From: Oscarella lobularis
Lineage: Eukaryota; Porifera; Homoscleromorpha; Homosclerophorida; Oscarellidae
DNA length: 64,000 nt
Assembly (NCBI RefSeq): GCF_947507565.1
Contig: NC_089175.1
Location: forward strand, 434,001 to 498,000
Direction of reading: 5' to 3'
The notes beneath the pieces are model-generated. The model saw nothing but the letters and a program-made list of their open reading frames with translations. It ran no database searches and was not told the DNA's origin. Positions 48,501-59,193 of this stretch are shown in pieces; the stretch's first letter is position 1, and each line of letters begins with the position of its first letter. The position numbers were made by a program, and so were the translations under genes.

Positions 48501-49572
48501 CCAGAAATGGGATACTGTCAGGGACTGTGCTTCGTCGCCGCCGTCTTTATTGTTCACGTAAGACGAGAACGAATGTCCAGTTTTTTCTTCTACTTTTTCT
48601 CGATGCGCAGACTAAAAGCGAATCAGACGCCTTCAATTTTTTGAAGACGTTCCTGATTGACTACGACTTCCGAAATCAGTATTTGCCCGATTTGGAGGGT
48701 CTCCAGGTAATCGATTCCTTGGGACAGCGGAAAGAGAAACGTCACTGCTGCCACCGTTACTTAGGTACGCCTGTATCAGCTATCTCGACTCCTGCACGAC
48801 CTACTGCCAGACGTCTATGAGCATCTTGACGTGCTTGACGTTCCGCCGTTCTTGTACGCAGTACCGTGGTTTATCACCGTCTTCGCGTCGCATTTCCCTC
48901 TCGGCTTCTCGTCGAGAGTAATGGGTAAGAAACAAAGAATCTATCCATATATTTATCCAGTGATACATACCATTGCAGATTATGTTCTCCTCGAAGGAGA
49001 AGAGGCTCTATTCAAGGTATCCTTGAGTCCTTGACTGATGTTCTCGCGCCACAGGTTTCGATCTTCTGTTTTTCAGATTACCCTATCGTTGTTGCAGCAC
49101 TTTGAAAGCACCGTCCTATCTTGCCGCGATTTCGAATCTACGACAGACTTTTTGAAGAACACGTTACCCCAATTGACGACGCACGTCACCAACGAAATCA
49201 TTGCGAACGCCATGCGAACGGAGTTGGATACGAAGCTACAGATCTTCGAAGTCGAATACAACGTTCTGAAGGAGGCTATGTTCAATGAAAAAACCGACGA
49301 AAACGAACAACTAAAACAGACTGTACAAGAAATGAAAGTGGAGATAGCAAGATTAAAGGAAAAACACGATGACCTTCTTCGGAAGTACGACGCGGAGAGA
49401 GACGGACGAAAGGCGGCCGAGGAAAAAGTAGCAAGGTAAGACTTTCGAATATAAAAAAAGTCTCAACTTTTTTCTCCTTTTTAGTCTCGAGAAAGAACTT
49501 GCAATGAAATTCAATCAAAAGAACAGTAACGGGGAGTTGATTGGGGATGCAAGGGTTTCAGAACCCAAATAA
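45552..49572 (+). CDS. TBC1D1/TBC1D4: TBC1D1/TBC1D4 (AS160)-type Rab GTPase-activating protein
   Basis: Many-exon plus-strand gene. The start Met at 45552 precedes the first PTB domain (LTYYGATPVDQRCSSSIVPW, IIAEVQ, HLKANTIIRLCQSS, RFLCHVFAASSDDD). A second PTB domain follows at about 46040-46390 (FRVDYVGKRRV, VISSVAYCSQGLSHRDYVGV, GHFSCYVLR). A Ser-rich linker (about 46900-47900) may hold kinase and 14-3-3 sites. The TBC domain (about 48140-49210) has FAGIPKERRGEVWSLLMERR, the arginine-finger region IFMDLSRTFPHQRYF, the glutamine finger in MGYCQGLCFVAAVF, and PWFITVFASHFPLGFSSRVMD. A C-terminal coiled coil ends the protein at 49572. Two PTB plus TBC plus coiled coil is the TBC1D1/4 plan; these act on Rab8/10/14 in vesicle traffic, with insulin control in vertebrates. 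Met at 45516 is an alternative start. Confidence 0.9.
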
Positions 49573-49649
49573 CCTCTATTCTATATCGATTATTTGATGC
49601 TTATTTTTTCTCGCACTCTTAGTAGTCACGTAATAATTAGTCTAATTTT

Positions 49650-51900
49650 TTACTCGACTGCAGCATCTCTGTGTTGAATAAAGGATAACTGGAGGATGGA
49701 TTGGAGCAATTGTAAGGCATCTTGTATGTACGTTGTACAATTGGAAGCCTGACGTAAATTATACAGCACTATTCCATACCTTACCCTCGTAAACGCCACT
49801 TACCTCGAGATAGAGACTGGGAACAAGACCTTTGACGTCATCGGAGGGATCCTCGAGCTAAAACGAAGTTTTTTCGAGTGGCGACACGTGCGTAATATGC
49901 ATACCTTTGCAATAATTTCGTTCATTTTCTCGGCACACTGGCTGGACACTGATGACACCACCTGACAGGTGATCGCCGTTATTCTGACGAAGAAAAACAA
50001 TTGGTCAGTCGTCGACTTTTGACTGTGAAACCTGCACCTGCTAAGCGCCTGTCCTCGGCCAAGGGGAGACTTCTCCGCGTCTTTTTCACACGGTAGGAGA
50101 ATCAGTTCGGCTGACTTTCGCAAGAACTCGACGGTTTTGGAGGTGAGTTCAGCGAGGCATCGCATGCCAGACTTGTACAAAGACTAGACACAACATGTTG
50201 AAGATGAATACCTCACTAGGACTTTCTATTTACTTCAGGGGTTGATTCTGAGTCTTCCTCGCTGCCGAACGCTTCGATTTCACGTCTGATCTTCCCTTCA
50301 GCCTAACACAAAAAATAGATAGTATGATTATCGTTTTTATCGTGATAATGAACTCTAACTTCAATCAGTTTTCTTGCGTCATAGGGAATCTTCAGTGATT
50401 CAACGTGAGAACGAATTTCTTCGCCAAAATCGATCTTTTCAGCCGGTTTTTCAACTTTAGACGAACAAATCTCATTTTCAGACTTCACTTGCATCAGTGC
50501 CAACCTTCTTCTTCCTCTTCAATTTTACAAGCGTCTTTGATTTTCTGAAGCTCGTCAAAAATGGTCTTGTCTTTTTCATCGTCAAGTGAGAGCAACTGCA
50601 TCTGCAATTTCGCCGAGCTCTCCGTAGAGAGAAGCTCGAGCGCTTCAAGATGAACAAACCCTAAGAAAACGAAAACACCGTTGAGCTCAAGAAGACATAG
50701 ATAGCTTATTATCGTTTTACCTTGGCAGTCATCAAACAAAGTGCTAAAATGAGCCAAAGGCACCACGTCCGGTTTCTCTGTTGCGCTGAGTTCCGCTTTA
50801 GCCTTCGCTTCACGCAACACCTTATCAACGAAAAATACAAAATAATTGAAGACAATTGTTTGTCTTCTCAACCTGTGATAAGGCTGGTCCAGCCGTTCCC
50901 GTCAGTTCAGCGAGAGCAGCTCTTTTCTGCCTTAGCCCTATATAGGAAGACTGGTCTCTGCCTTATACACTCAAGTACTGACTCACCTGGATCTCCTTCC
51001 GAGATAACGTCCATGGTCTTTCTTCCCAACGCTTCCAAGGCGTCAATTCCCCCTGATACAAACTGTCCACTCTTGAGGAAATGACCTTCTCGTTTTCAAC
51101 CCACGTCTACTCATTTTCTTTTACCTTTTCGGCCAAAGCTGATCCCAAGGCACCAACTCCGCTGAAAATTGAAAACAGACCCTCATCTTTATCTTTATCA
51201 CCGGCAGCTGCAGAGACATTCTCAGTTGTCGTCGTTTCTGGATTGTCTTGATGTTTTGGTTCATCTTTGACGGGCGTCGACGCTGGTGAAACTTCTTTTG
51301 CTGAATTTTCTTTAGCCAAACTTTCTGGCTGCGGCACGCCAAGACTTTCTTCCACAGTATGAATTGCCGATTGGATCCCGTGACCTATTCAATCAATTAA
51401 ACTCTGTAGCCTACACTCTTATGCCTTTATCCACCCAAAGCTGAAGCAGAGTCAGCAACTGCTCCCACAGTGCTGCTCAACCAACTGCCCCAGCCACCCC
51501 AACCGGATTCCTAAAGTAGCGATTTATATGAGCGGATGATGTCGGTATTTCGCTTTACCTTCGGTTTTTCGTCCTTTACCAGGGATTTCAGTGCATGACG
51601 AATATCTTTCGCTTCGATTTCTTTTTCTTGTTGGTCTTCAGTCGCTGAATCCGATTTTTCTTCTTCTGCTGTCTTCACGTCCGGTTTCTTCGTGACTTCG
51701 TCTTTGTCCGGTTCCTTCTCGACTTTGTCTTTGTCCGGTTCTTTTTCGATTGCGGCTTCGTTGGAATCACTCGCTTTCTCATCTTCAGTAACGGTCGATG
51801 CCTCTATTGCCGCCGCGTTGGCCTCGTCGCGCTCCTGCGATGGTTCGTTGTCGTCTTCTTGAGCGCTTTCAAATTCTTCCTCGCTCTCAGGATTGCTCAT
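49650..51900 (-). CDS. FAM114A: FAM114A (NOXP20-like) protein, complete copy
   Basis: Start Met at 51900. The first exon is acidic and disordered (MSNPESEEEFESAQEDD, Lys/Glu/Asp repeats). Exon 2 has SGWGGWGSWLSSTVGAVADS, the FAM114 hallmark; then VEESLGVPQPE, GLFSIFSGVGALGSALAEKV, VSGGIDALEALGRKTMDVIS-EGDPG, LSQVLREAKAKAE, HFSTLFDDCQG, FVHLEALELLS and a Glu-rich segment. C-terminal exons include MRCLAELTSKTVEFLRKSAE and the end DALQLLQSILQLSFIQHRD before the stop at 49650. The order matches vertebrate FAM114A1/A2, which bind Rab2 at the Golgi in proximity studies. Convergent with TBC1D1/4 (77 bp between stops). It is the only complete member of a set of four copies in the window. Confidence 0.9.
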
Positions 51901-52454
51901 GGTCAGTATAAACGCGTTTGGACGTGTGGCAGCAGAGTCAGTATACGGGACTTTGCATTGGAGATAAATGGATCACCATACATTGAATGCGCGGTCCGCA
52001 GTTGTCTAAAAAATCAAAAAACTCACTTGATTTCTCTTTAAAACTTGGTAATTTGGTGCTACATCTTCCTGCCGACACAGTTAGTATACGGGAACCTCGC
52101 ATTGAGTGAATTTAGCCAGGGATGTAGCTGTCTGCAAAACTAAAGAATTTATAAACAAAACATAACTTGATTTCTGACGTAGCTCGGTGTTAATTCTTTC
52201 CCAGGATTTGCAAGGGCCAGTTCCCAATTGCGAAATTACACGGCAGTAAATTCATGCCGTGATCCGTGCATAAAGAATCTAAACCTTTACCATTCAGAGC
52301 CGGCTCTAAATAGTGCACTGCAAGCGATCAATGTGGGTTTTCCGCGGTGTATCAACTCAAGTCGCTGCGTTAATTGCACGTAATTACGTTTGATTGAAAT
52401 GAATGCTCTCACGTGAATCCATTGGAGATCTTTCTTCGTTACAGCGTTTGCACC
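51901..52454. other. FAM114A/GGT spacer with a CARD-ankyrin 3'-end remnant
   Basis: Contains the FAM114A 5' flank with AGTATACGGG at 51940-51949, a second AGTATACGGG at 52083-52092, and between them (about 52020-52075) ACTTGATTTCT, TTTAAAAC-TGG, TTTGGTGCTACATCTTCCTGCC, matching the last coding bases and 3' flank of the CARD-ankyrin genes (55250-55310, 62565-62620). This is the trace of a third CARD-ankyrin copy. The rest holds the promoter of the GGT gene; CACCATG surrounds its start. Confidence 0.6.
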
Positions 52455-54743
52455 ATGAAAATAGAAGCGGCTCTTACGCTGTCCATTGCTTGGGCGGCAA
52501 TGTTAACAATTGACATCACCCTATACAGCGTGCATTCCATACCGAAAGAAACGTCGACTCTATTCAACACTTCTAACTCGGCGCTGTGGGGATTCTTCAT
52601 TACACTTTTCTCAGTACCTTTTGGATTCGTAACCTTGATTACAAGCGCGTGCGTCAGATGCTATCACGAAGTAATTCCATCTCATTTTTTCTTTTTTCTA
52701 ATGACGGCGTCGTCGTTTATTGGCGGAACAGCGTTTGTCCTTAGCTGCATCAACCTTACCGAAGACTACCCATTGCCTGTACTTGCAAGCGCAGCCAGCA
52801 TTGCCTATTGCGGCACAATTGTGCACATTGCGATCTGGGTTATGTCGGCTAGAGATGATCAAATGTGCGCAGCTAATTGCTGTTATTGGGGTTGCTATAG
52901 AATCAACCGTGAGGACAGACGTAAAGGCTATTATAATAAAATTAGAATTGCTTTCTGTCTTCTTGACATATGTGCATTGTCGCTGCTGCTGATAGGAATC
53001 GCAGGAGCTGTTTATTCTGCATTCAACGAATTTAGCAAATCTGACACCGTGAAACTCAGTGGACCGTGCCGTGAATACACCACAGCTGCTGTTGCCTCTG
53101 CTTCTAAGACGTGTTCAGAAGTGGGGAAAAACGTGATGAAGGACGGAGGGAACGCTGCTGATGCTGCTGTCGCTGTTTCATTCTGCCTTGGAGTTGTTGA
53201 GTTTCAATCGTCTGGACTTGGTGGCGGTGGCTTTCTTTTACATTATGACAAAAGCAAAAGATCCACGACTTCTATAGACTTCAGAAGTACGGCTCCGGAA
53301 TCTGCTCGTAGCAAAACTCTTGATAATAAAAGACTAAAAGATCATCCGGAACTATTCATTGCTGTGCCAGGAGAGTTGAAGGGATTGCTCATGTTGTGGG
53401 AAGGACATGGAATAAAACCGTGGAAAGACTTGATTACTCCGTCCATTAGGTTGGCACGCGACGGTTTCACTGTAAGCAAAGATTTAGCCAACGCTGCCTC
53501 TTCTTTTTTCAATCATTCTAAAAACACTGACAAATTTTCTCCTCTTCTTAACCTAATTACTGACCTCGATGGAAATCCGATACTAGAAAGCACTACACTA
53601 CAACGCCCCGCCCTTGCTGCGACGCTAGAAGAAATTTCGCTAAAAAAAGATGTTCTTTATCAAGACGAATTTACTAAACAAGCGATTGAAGACCTTCCTG
53701 TTGGACGTCTTCTTACAGAGAACGACTTCCAAGATTACGAAGTTCACGAAGAAAGTGCGGTTCCGACTACTTCTTTTTCAGGTAAAACAATGCACGGAGC
53801 ACCTCTTCCGGCAAGCGGAGTCGTTCAACAGTTACTTGAAAATGTTATAAAAGAATACGAGATGAATGAAAATGACAGAAACAGTGCTCTTGCTTACCAT
53901 CGCCTCGTTGAAAGCTTCAAGTTTGGCTTTGCCAGACGAAACGTTTTAGGCGATCCAAATCACGACCCTAATAAGAATGACCCAACAAAATCCCTTCACT
54001 ACCTTTATACAGAATTTCAGGAGGAAAACTACGCCAACCAACTCCAAGGAAGAATAGATGACACTAAAACCTTTAATGATTTAGATCACTACACGTTTGA
54101 TCTTCCAATTGTTACTGACTACAGTGAAGTAGACAAAGATGATCATATTACGTCAACAACTCACATTGCCGTCATCGATCAAGATGGAAATGCTGTCTCA
54201 CTGACAACATCTGTTGGATACTCGTTTGGAAGTGGACTTCTGTCAGAGTCAACAGGCATACTTCTAAATTCCGACATGATAGGATTCAGTTTTGAAAAAT
54301 CTGAAGAGTATTATGATCTTCCTAATAATCCAAACAACCGGATTGAAGCTGGAAAACGACCGTTGTCGTCGATGTGTCCTACAATAGTTTTGAATAACAA
54401 TGATAACAGGGCATCTCTAGTTGTTGGTGGTGCCGGCGGCTCTCGAATAATAACAGCCGTGTCTCTAGCAATAATTCGCCACTTCTTTTTCGGCGAGGAG
54501 GTATGCGAGTCTGTGAATGACGAAAGAATTCATCACCAATTGAGACCAAACACGGTTTTCGTGGAGCCGGGATTCAGTGAAGAGATCATATCAGAACTTA
54601 AGAAAAAAGGACACGAAGTTGACGTGAAAAAATTGGGCACTGAAGAGAAGCCAACTGCAGTTCATGCCGTGGGTCGGAGTTCAAGCGGCGGACTATTGGC
54701 AGCGTGCGATAAAAGGATCTCTGGAGAACCTGCAGGATGGTAG
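52455..54743 (+). CDS. Multi-pass membrane domain fused to gamma-glutamyltransferase
   Basis: Single exon, 762 residues, start Met 52455 in a CACCATG context. Residues 1-200 hold five hydrophobic segments (AALTLSIAWAAMLTIDITLY, WGFFITLFSVPFGFVTLI, FFFFLMTASSFIGGTAFVLS, ASAASIAYCGTIVHIAIWVM, AFCLLDICALSLLLIGIAGA). The rest is a complete gamma-glutamyltransferase: NVMKDGGNAADAAVAVSFCL, SSGLGGGGFLLHY, substrate Arg in IDFRSTAPESA, RLARDGFTVSK, GAPLPASGVV, the autocleavage/catalytic Thr in TSTTHIAVIDQDGNAVSLTT, RPLSSMCPTIV, GGAGGSRI, and a terminal GEPAGW. Enzymes of this family transfer the gamma-glutamyl group of glutathione or related compounds at the cell surface and normally have one N-terminal anchor. 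Five helices with a cytosolic N-terminus would place the enzyme outside. Intronless in an intron-rich genome. Confidence 0.88.
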   Translation: MKIEAALTLSIAWAAMLTIDITLYSVHSIPKETSTLFNTSNSALWGFFITLFSVPFGFVTLITSACVRCYHEVIPSHFFFFLMTASSFIGGTAFVLSCINLTEDYPLPVLASAASIAYCGTIVHIAIWVMSARDDQMCAANCCYWGCYRINREDRRKGYYNKIRIAFCLLDICALSLLLIGIAGAVYSAFNEFSKSDTVKLSGPCREYTTAAVASASKTCSEVGKNVMKDGGNAADAAVAVSFCLGVVEFQSSGLGGGGFLLHYDKSKRSTTSIDFRSTAPESARSKTLDNKRLKDHPELFIAVPGELKGLLMLWEGHGIKPWKDLITPSIRLARDGFTVSKDLANAASSFFNHSKNTDKFSPLLNLITDLDGNPILESTTLQRPALAATLEEISLKKDVLYQDEFTKQAIEDLPVGRLLTENDFQDYEVHEESAVPTTSFSGKTMHGAPLPASGVVQQLLENVIKEYEMNENDRNSALAYHRLVESFKFGFARRNVLGDPNHDPNKNDPTKSLHYLYTEFQEENYANQLQGRIDDTKTFNDLDHYTFDLPIVTDYSEVDKDDHITSTTHIAVIDQDGNAVSLTTSVGYSFGSGLLSESTGILLNSDMIGFSFEKSEEYYDLPNNPNNRIEAGKRPLSSMCPTIVLNNNDNRASLVVGGAGGSRIITAVSLAIIRHFFFGEEVCESVNDERIHHQLRPNTVFVEPGFSEEIISELKKKGHEVDVKKLGTEEKPTAVHAVGRSSSGGLLAACDKRISGEPAGW

Positions 54744-54839
54744 GGTTTGTATCAGTACTGTACTACCAAATTTTATCCCGGCTTGTCTCACTAAATAAAA
54801 AAATGCAACTCACGAGGGCAGGGCTACGGATTTCCTTAC

Positions 54840-55107
54840 CAAAATCAATCTTTTTCAGCCGGTTTTCGACTTTATACAAGTAATCTCATTTTTAGATTGC
54901 AGTTTCTCGTCCTTCGCCGATGATTTCAGTGCATGAAGAAAGTCTTTCGCTTCAATTTCGTTGAGTACCTCGATTTTTTTCGTCTCGCTTTCTCGTCCTC
55001 ACGACGCCTCTATCGCCGCCGCGTTGGCCTCGTCGCGCGCCTGCAACGGTTCATCGTCGTCTTTTTGAGCGCTTTCGAATTCTTCTTCGCTTTCTGGATT
55101 GCTCATG
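54840..55107 (-). pseudogene. FAM114A fragment, exon 1 joined to a distant exon piece
   Basis: The minus-strand start codon and first codons (MSNPESEEEFESAQKDDDEP at about 55107) match FAM114A exon 1, but the middle of the exon is deleted and frame is lost near KSD/FRL. At 54840-54895 the sequence switches to a match of 50420-50490 (CCAAAATC-ATCTTTT-CAGCCGG). Two distant FAM114A parts are thus fused, so this is a deletion-scarred duplicate. Confidence 0.7.
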
Positions 55108-55267
55108 GTCGGTGAAAACGCCTCAGGACGGGGTTGAGTATACGGGAACCTTGTATTGAGGTTCAATTGAAATTAGTGAAAATCTTCATGGTCACACATT
55201 GGTACAGATGTCTGCAAAAATAAATAAATTCACAAACACAAATACAAAACTTGATTTCTAATGAATT

Positions 55268-56869
55268 TTAAAACGTTGGCAGTTTGGTCCTTGGGGCTTC
55301 AAGCAGTTTCACCACCTCTGTACGACTATACTTCCTTGCAATGTCAATAGCCATGCCATCTCGTGATTTTATATGCGGATCGGCGCCGTTTAGCAAGAGC
55401 AACTTTGCGCATTCCTTTTTGCCGAACAATGCAGCGTTATCAAGAGATGTCCAGCCCAGTTTGTCAACTCTGTTGACAGGAATAGAGTATTCAGGACTCT
55501 CAAGTAAATAGCGCAATAGGATCGGGTTCTCAAATCGAGCTGTTCGGTGAACCGAAGAAGTGACGTAGATAGGGACATTTGGATCAGCACCTTTTTCTTC
55601 GAGCAGAAACCTACAGAATTTCACGCTTTCTGGATCGGCATTCCTTGAAAACTTCCACAACCAAAAATCATTCAAGAAATTTAGATCTGCCTTCAGCATT
55701 CCGGTGTCTTTCTCCTTTTCTTCAAGTAGTCGGAGAGTAGCTAGTGTTTCGTCGCAAGAATTACTGAACAGTCTTAACCTACATGTATAACAAATAAAAA
55801 TGCACATTGGATATTTTCAATAAAACATATACCTTGCTTTATTTTGATCCCTGAACAGTTCCTGTACGAGTGCATTTATCTCTGCGTATGGCGTGGCTTT
55901 TTTCTCATTAGCTCCATGATCGTGTAGAGTATTAGCACATCGAGCAGAACATTGAGCAGCTTCTGCATTTGACCTATTGTCAGAAGCGTAACACCAGAAA
56001 AACGGACTTAGGCTATTGTCGTCTCCGTAATTCAAATCAAATCCGTGTTCGTGAAATAGAGGAATTAAATGCGAATGGTCCCAGTGAACCATCATGTGAA
56101 TGCACGTGACGCCTGCCATTTTCCCCTGATCTAGAGTTTTGCTTGATTCCTTTTCTAATACTTCAGTGCATAGTGTATCCATGCCGTGACGACAGAACCA
56201 CCAGAGAAACTCCTTCATCCAGTGTTGTTTCTCCTCAGCTGCGTAAGACTTCACCACGTTGTCCAGTGATTTTAGAAAGACAAAGTCTTCCTTGGTATGC
56301 CTTGATAGAAAGGACTGAAAGGAGCCAAGATTTATTTTATTAGGCATACCGACGCACAAAGCGTTCACTTCCTTTGCCAATTTCAGGATTTGTGCTTGGC
56401 TGTGAAAAAGAAACGGGTATATAAGAAATAGAGACTTCAATTAAACATCTGCATGCACATAAATAACATTGGTTGTCGCTGCTAACCGTGTCTCTCGAAG
56501 ATGAGTCCAAAGGCGCGGATGGCCCTTCTAAAAGAAAGTGTAAGTTGATATCCCGTCATTCACATTGTTCCCCATTCGCTCACCTAGCGCTTTGGCAACG
56601 TGTTCCTGTCCTTCGGTCTCTTTCAGAATCGCCACAAGTCGATCGTAAGAATCCATTCCCTTTCGCGGCAAAATATTTCTGAGTAGCTTGCGAGATCTAT
56701 TTTCTCTCGACGACATCGAGAAAAGATCGTCATATTCCTCATTGGTGACAAGTTTGCCCCCATAGAGACGATCGAGGAAGGTGTCGTGGGGATCGAGAAC
56801 TTGAACGAGATCACTGAATAGGGGTCGAACATTCGATTCCCATCGTTCGTCAATCAGTCGTTCAGACAT
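55268..56869 (-). CDS. CARD plus ankyrin-like repeat protein, copy 1
   Basis: Start Met at 56869. Exon 1 (56869-56584) encodes a CARD: ERWESNVRPLFSDLVQVLDP, DTFLDRLYGGKLVTNEEYDD, RENRSRKLLRNILPRKGMDS, YDRLVAILKETEGQEHVAKAL, the classical six-helix pattern. A short exon (about 56528-56488) follows. The exon at about 56399-55833 has LKSLDNVVKSYAAEEKQHW and ankyrin-like units (GVTCIHMMVHWDHSHLIPLF, HGFDLNYGDDNSLSPFFWCY, CANTLHDHGANEKKATPYAE). The last exon (55778-55268) has RFLLEEKGADPN, LLRYLLES, GWTSLDNAALFGKKECAKLL, LLNGADPHIKSRDGMAIDIA and a basic tail. CARDs assemble caspase or innate-immune signalling complexes; ankyrin repeats bind proteins. The combination suggests a signalling sensor or adaptor (inference). 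The joint between the short exon and the ankyrin exon is not in frame as I read it, so one boundary is wrong or an exon is missing. Confidence 0.78.
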
Positions 56870-57284
56870 ATTTTGAGAGGGGAGAAGATCGACGACGACG
56901 GCGGCGCTGTGCGCCGAAAAATGGGGGAGGCCCGGGAAACAAAAAATTATGCGAGGTAAACACGGTTCGGGGAAAAATCCCCACAGAAGTCCCTGGCAAC
57001 GAAAACAAGTGAAATCGCTTTGGGATTTCATTGATTTTGGGTTTGGGAGTAGAATGCACAATTTTTGACGTTCGGGGTTAGCAAAATTAGGCGATAGAAC
57101 AGAAGAAATGAAGAGAGAACGACAATGAGACGAGGATTGTCGCACGCGACGAATTGCAATTGAGGAACTTAATCGATGACGAATGCGGAGGTGTGTCGCT
57201 CTTGTGCGACGCGCTTTCTTGTTGTAGCTTTTCGCTCGCTGTTGACGTCGCGAATATACGTACATCTATATATGCTACCATCAG
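56870..57284. other. Promoter region of CARD-ankyrin copy 1
   Basis: CpG-containing sequence upstream of the CARD start; no gene supported. It ends where similarity to FAM114A starts. Confidence 0.4.
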
Positions 57285-58667
57285 GGGGTGACCCTGAGTC
57301 TTCCTGGCTGCCAAACGCCTCTCAATTTCACGTAGTATGATTATGTCTGACTTCAGTCAGTTTTCCTGCGTCAGCAATTCAACGTTAGAACGAATTTCTT
57401 CACCAAAATCACTATTTTTAGCCGGTTTTTCAACTTTATACAAACAAATGTCATTTTTAGATTTCAATTGCATCGGTACCAACCGTCCTCTTTCTCCTCG
57501 ATTTTACAAGCTTCTTTGCTTTTCTGAAGCTCGTCAAAAACGACCTCGTTCTCGAGCGAGAGCAATTTCATCTGCAATTTCGCTGAACTTGAAGCTTGAG
57601 CGCTTCAAGATAAAGAAACCCTAAGCAAATGGTTGAGCTCAAGACACAATGTAATATGTTTCACCTTCGCTTCACGCAAAATCTTCTCAACACAAAAAAC
57701 AAAATTGAAAACAAATTATTTCTCTCATCAACCTGCGATAAGGCTGGTTCAGACGTTCCCATCAGTTCAGCAAGAGAAGACTGGTCTGACTTACTCACCT
57801 AGATCTCCTTCCGAGATAACGTCCATGGTCTTTTTCCTAACGCTTCCAACTTCCAAGGCGTCGATTCCCCCTGATACAAACTGTCCGCTCTTGAGGAAAC
57901 GAGTTTCTCGTTTTTCAACCCACGTCTACTCATTTTCTTTTTACCTTTTCTGCCAAAGCCGACCCAAGGCACCGACTCCGCTGAAAATTGAAAACAGACC
58001 CTCGTCTTTATCTTTATCACCGGCAGCTGAAGGGACATTCTCAGTCGTCGTCGTTTCTGGATTGTCTTGATGTCTTGGTTCATCTTCGACAGGCGTTGAC
58101 GCTGGTGAAACTTCTTTTGCTGCATTTTCTTTGGCTAAATTTTCTGGCTGCGGCACGCCGAGACTTTCTTCCACAGTATGAATTGCCGATTGGATCCCGT
58201 GACCTATTTAATCAATTAAATTCTGTAGCCTACTCCTTTATTATCTACCTAAAGCTGAAGCAGAGTCAGCAACTGCTCCCACAGTGCTGCTCTCAACCAG
58301 CTACCCCAACCGGATTCCTAAAGTAGTGGTTTATATGAGCGGATGATGTCGGTATTTCACGCTATTTTTCTTCCTTTACCAGTGATTTCAGTGCATGGCG
58401 AATGTTTTTCGCTTCGATTTCTTTTTCTTCTTGATCTTCAGTCTCCGTAGGCGAATCCGATTTTTCTTCTGCTGCTGTCTTCACGTCCGCTTCCTTCGCG
58501 ACTTCCTCTTTGTCCGGTTCTTTTTCGATCGCGACTTCGCTCGCTTTCTCGTCCTCCGTAGCGGATGACGCCTCTATCGTCGCCGCGTTGGCCTCGTCGC
58601 GCTCCTGCGACGATTCGTCGTCTTCTTGAGCGCTTTCGAATTCTTCCTCGCTCTCTGGATTGCTCAT
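57285..58667 (-). pseudogene. FAM114A copy 2, truncated and frameshifted
   Basis: Exon 1 (58667 downward) is well preserved (MSNPESEEEFESAQEDDESS, ending NIRHALKSLVKEEK). Exon 2 has lost part of GWGGWGSW and gained two bases in the Ser-Ser codons (TTGAGAGCAGCAC against TTGAGCAGCAC), shifting frame. Exon 3 is close to the parent (VEESLGVPQPENLAKENAAK, GLFSIFSGVGALG) but is disrupted before the Ala-Glu-Lys end. Pieces of later exons reach 57285 (matching about 50230); the C-terminal third is missing. A recent duplicate that has lost function. Confidence 0.75.
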
Positions 58668-58730
58668 GGTCAGTGAAAAACGCGTGTGGATGCGTGTCGC
58701 GACACAGTTAGTATACGGGAACCTGCGCCA

Positions 58731-59095
58731 ACCGCGCCAACCAACTCCAAGGAAGAATACCTGTGGTAGATGACATGATGATTTAGATCACTACACGTGT
58801 AATCTACTGACTATAAAGACGTAGAGGAAGACGATCATGTTACGTCAACATCTCGCATTGCTGTCATTGATAAATATAGAAATGCTGTCTCACTGACAAC
58901 ATCTGTTGGATATTCCTTGGGAAGTGGACTTTTGTCAGCGTTAACAGGCATACTTTTGAATTCCGACATGATAAAATTCAGTTTTAAAAAATCATCAATT
59001 GAGACCAAACACGGTTTTTGTGGAGCCGGGATTCAGTAAAGAGAGATCCTATCAGAACTTGAGATACGAAGTCGACGTGAAAAAATTGGATACAG
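58731..59095 (+). pseudogene. Internal and 3' fragment of a third GGT copy
   Basis: Matches the GGT gene from CGCCAACCAACTCCAAGGAAG (54030 in copy 1) through TCACTGACAACATCTGTTGG to TTCCGACATGAT, then jumps to ATCAATTGAGACCAAACACGG (54535 onward), so about 220 bp are deleted. The catalytic TTH reads TSR and several stops are present. It abuts the 5' end of GGT copy 2. Confidence 0.82.
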
Positions 59096-59193
59096 AGTAT
59101 ACGGGCGCCTCCCATACTTTCGTCCCGTGACCCAAGTCACGAGGCGAAAGGGGCCGAACTCTTCTCAGGAAATCCGACGTGAGCGACGTGACT

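Noticed and set aside
52455-54743. Bacterial contamination as the source of the intronless GGT genes
   Set aside because: They are embedded between intron-bearing animal genes, duplicated together with them, and carry an N-terminal multi-helix domain; a local animal gene is more likely, although ancient transfer is not excluded.
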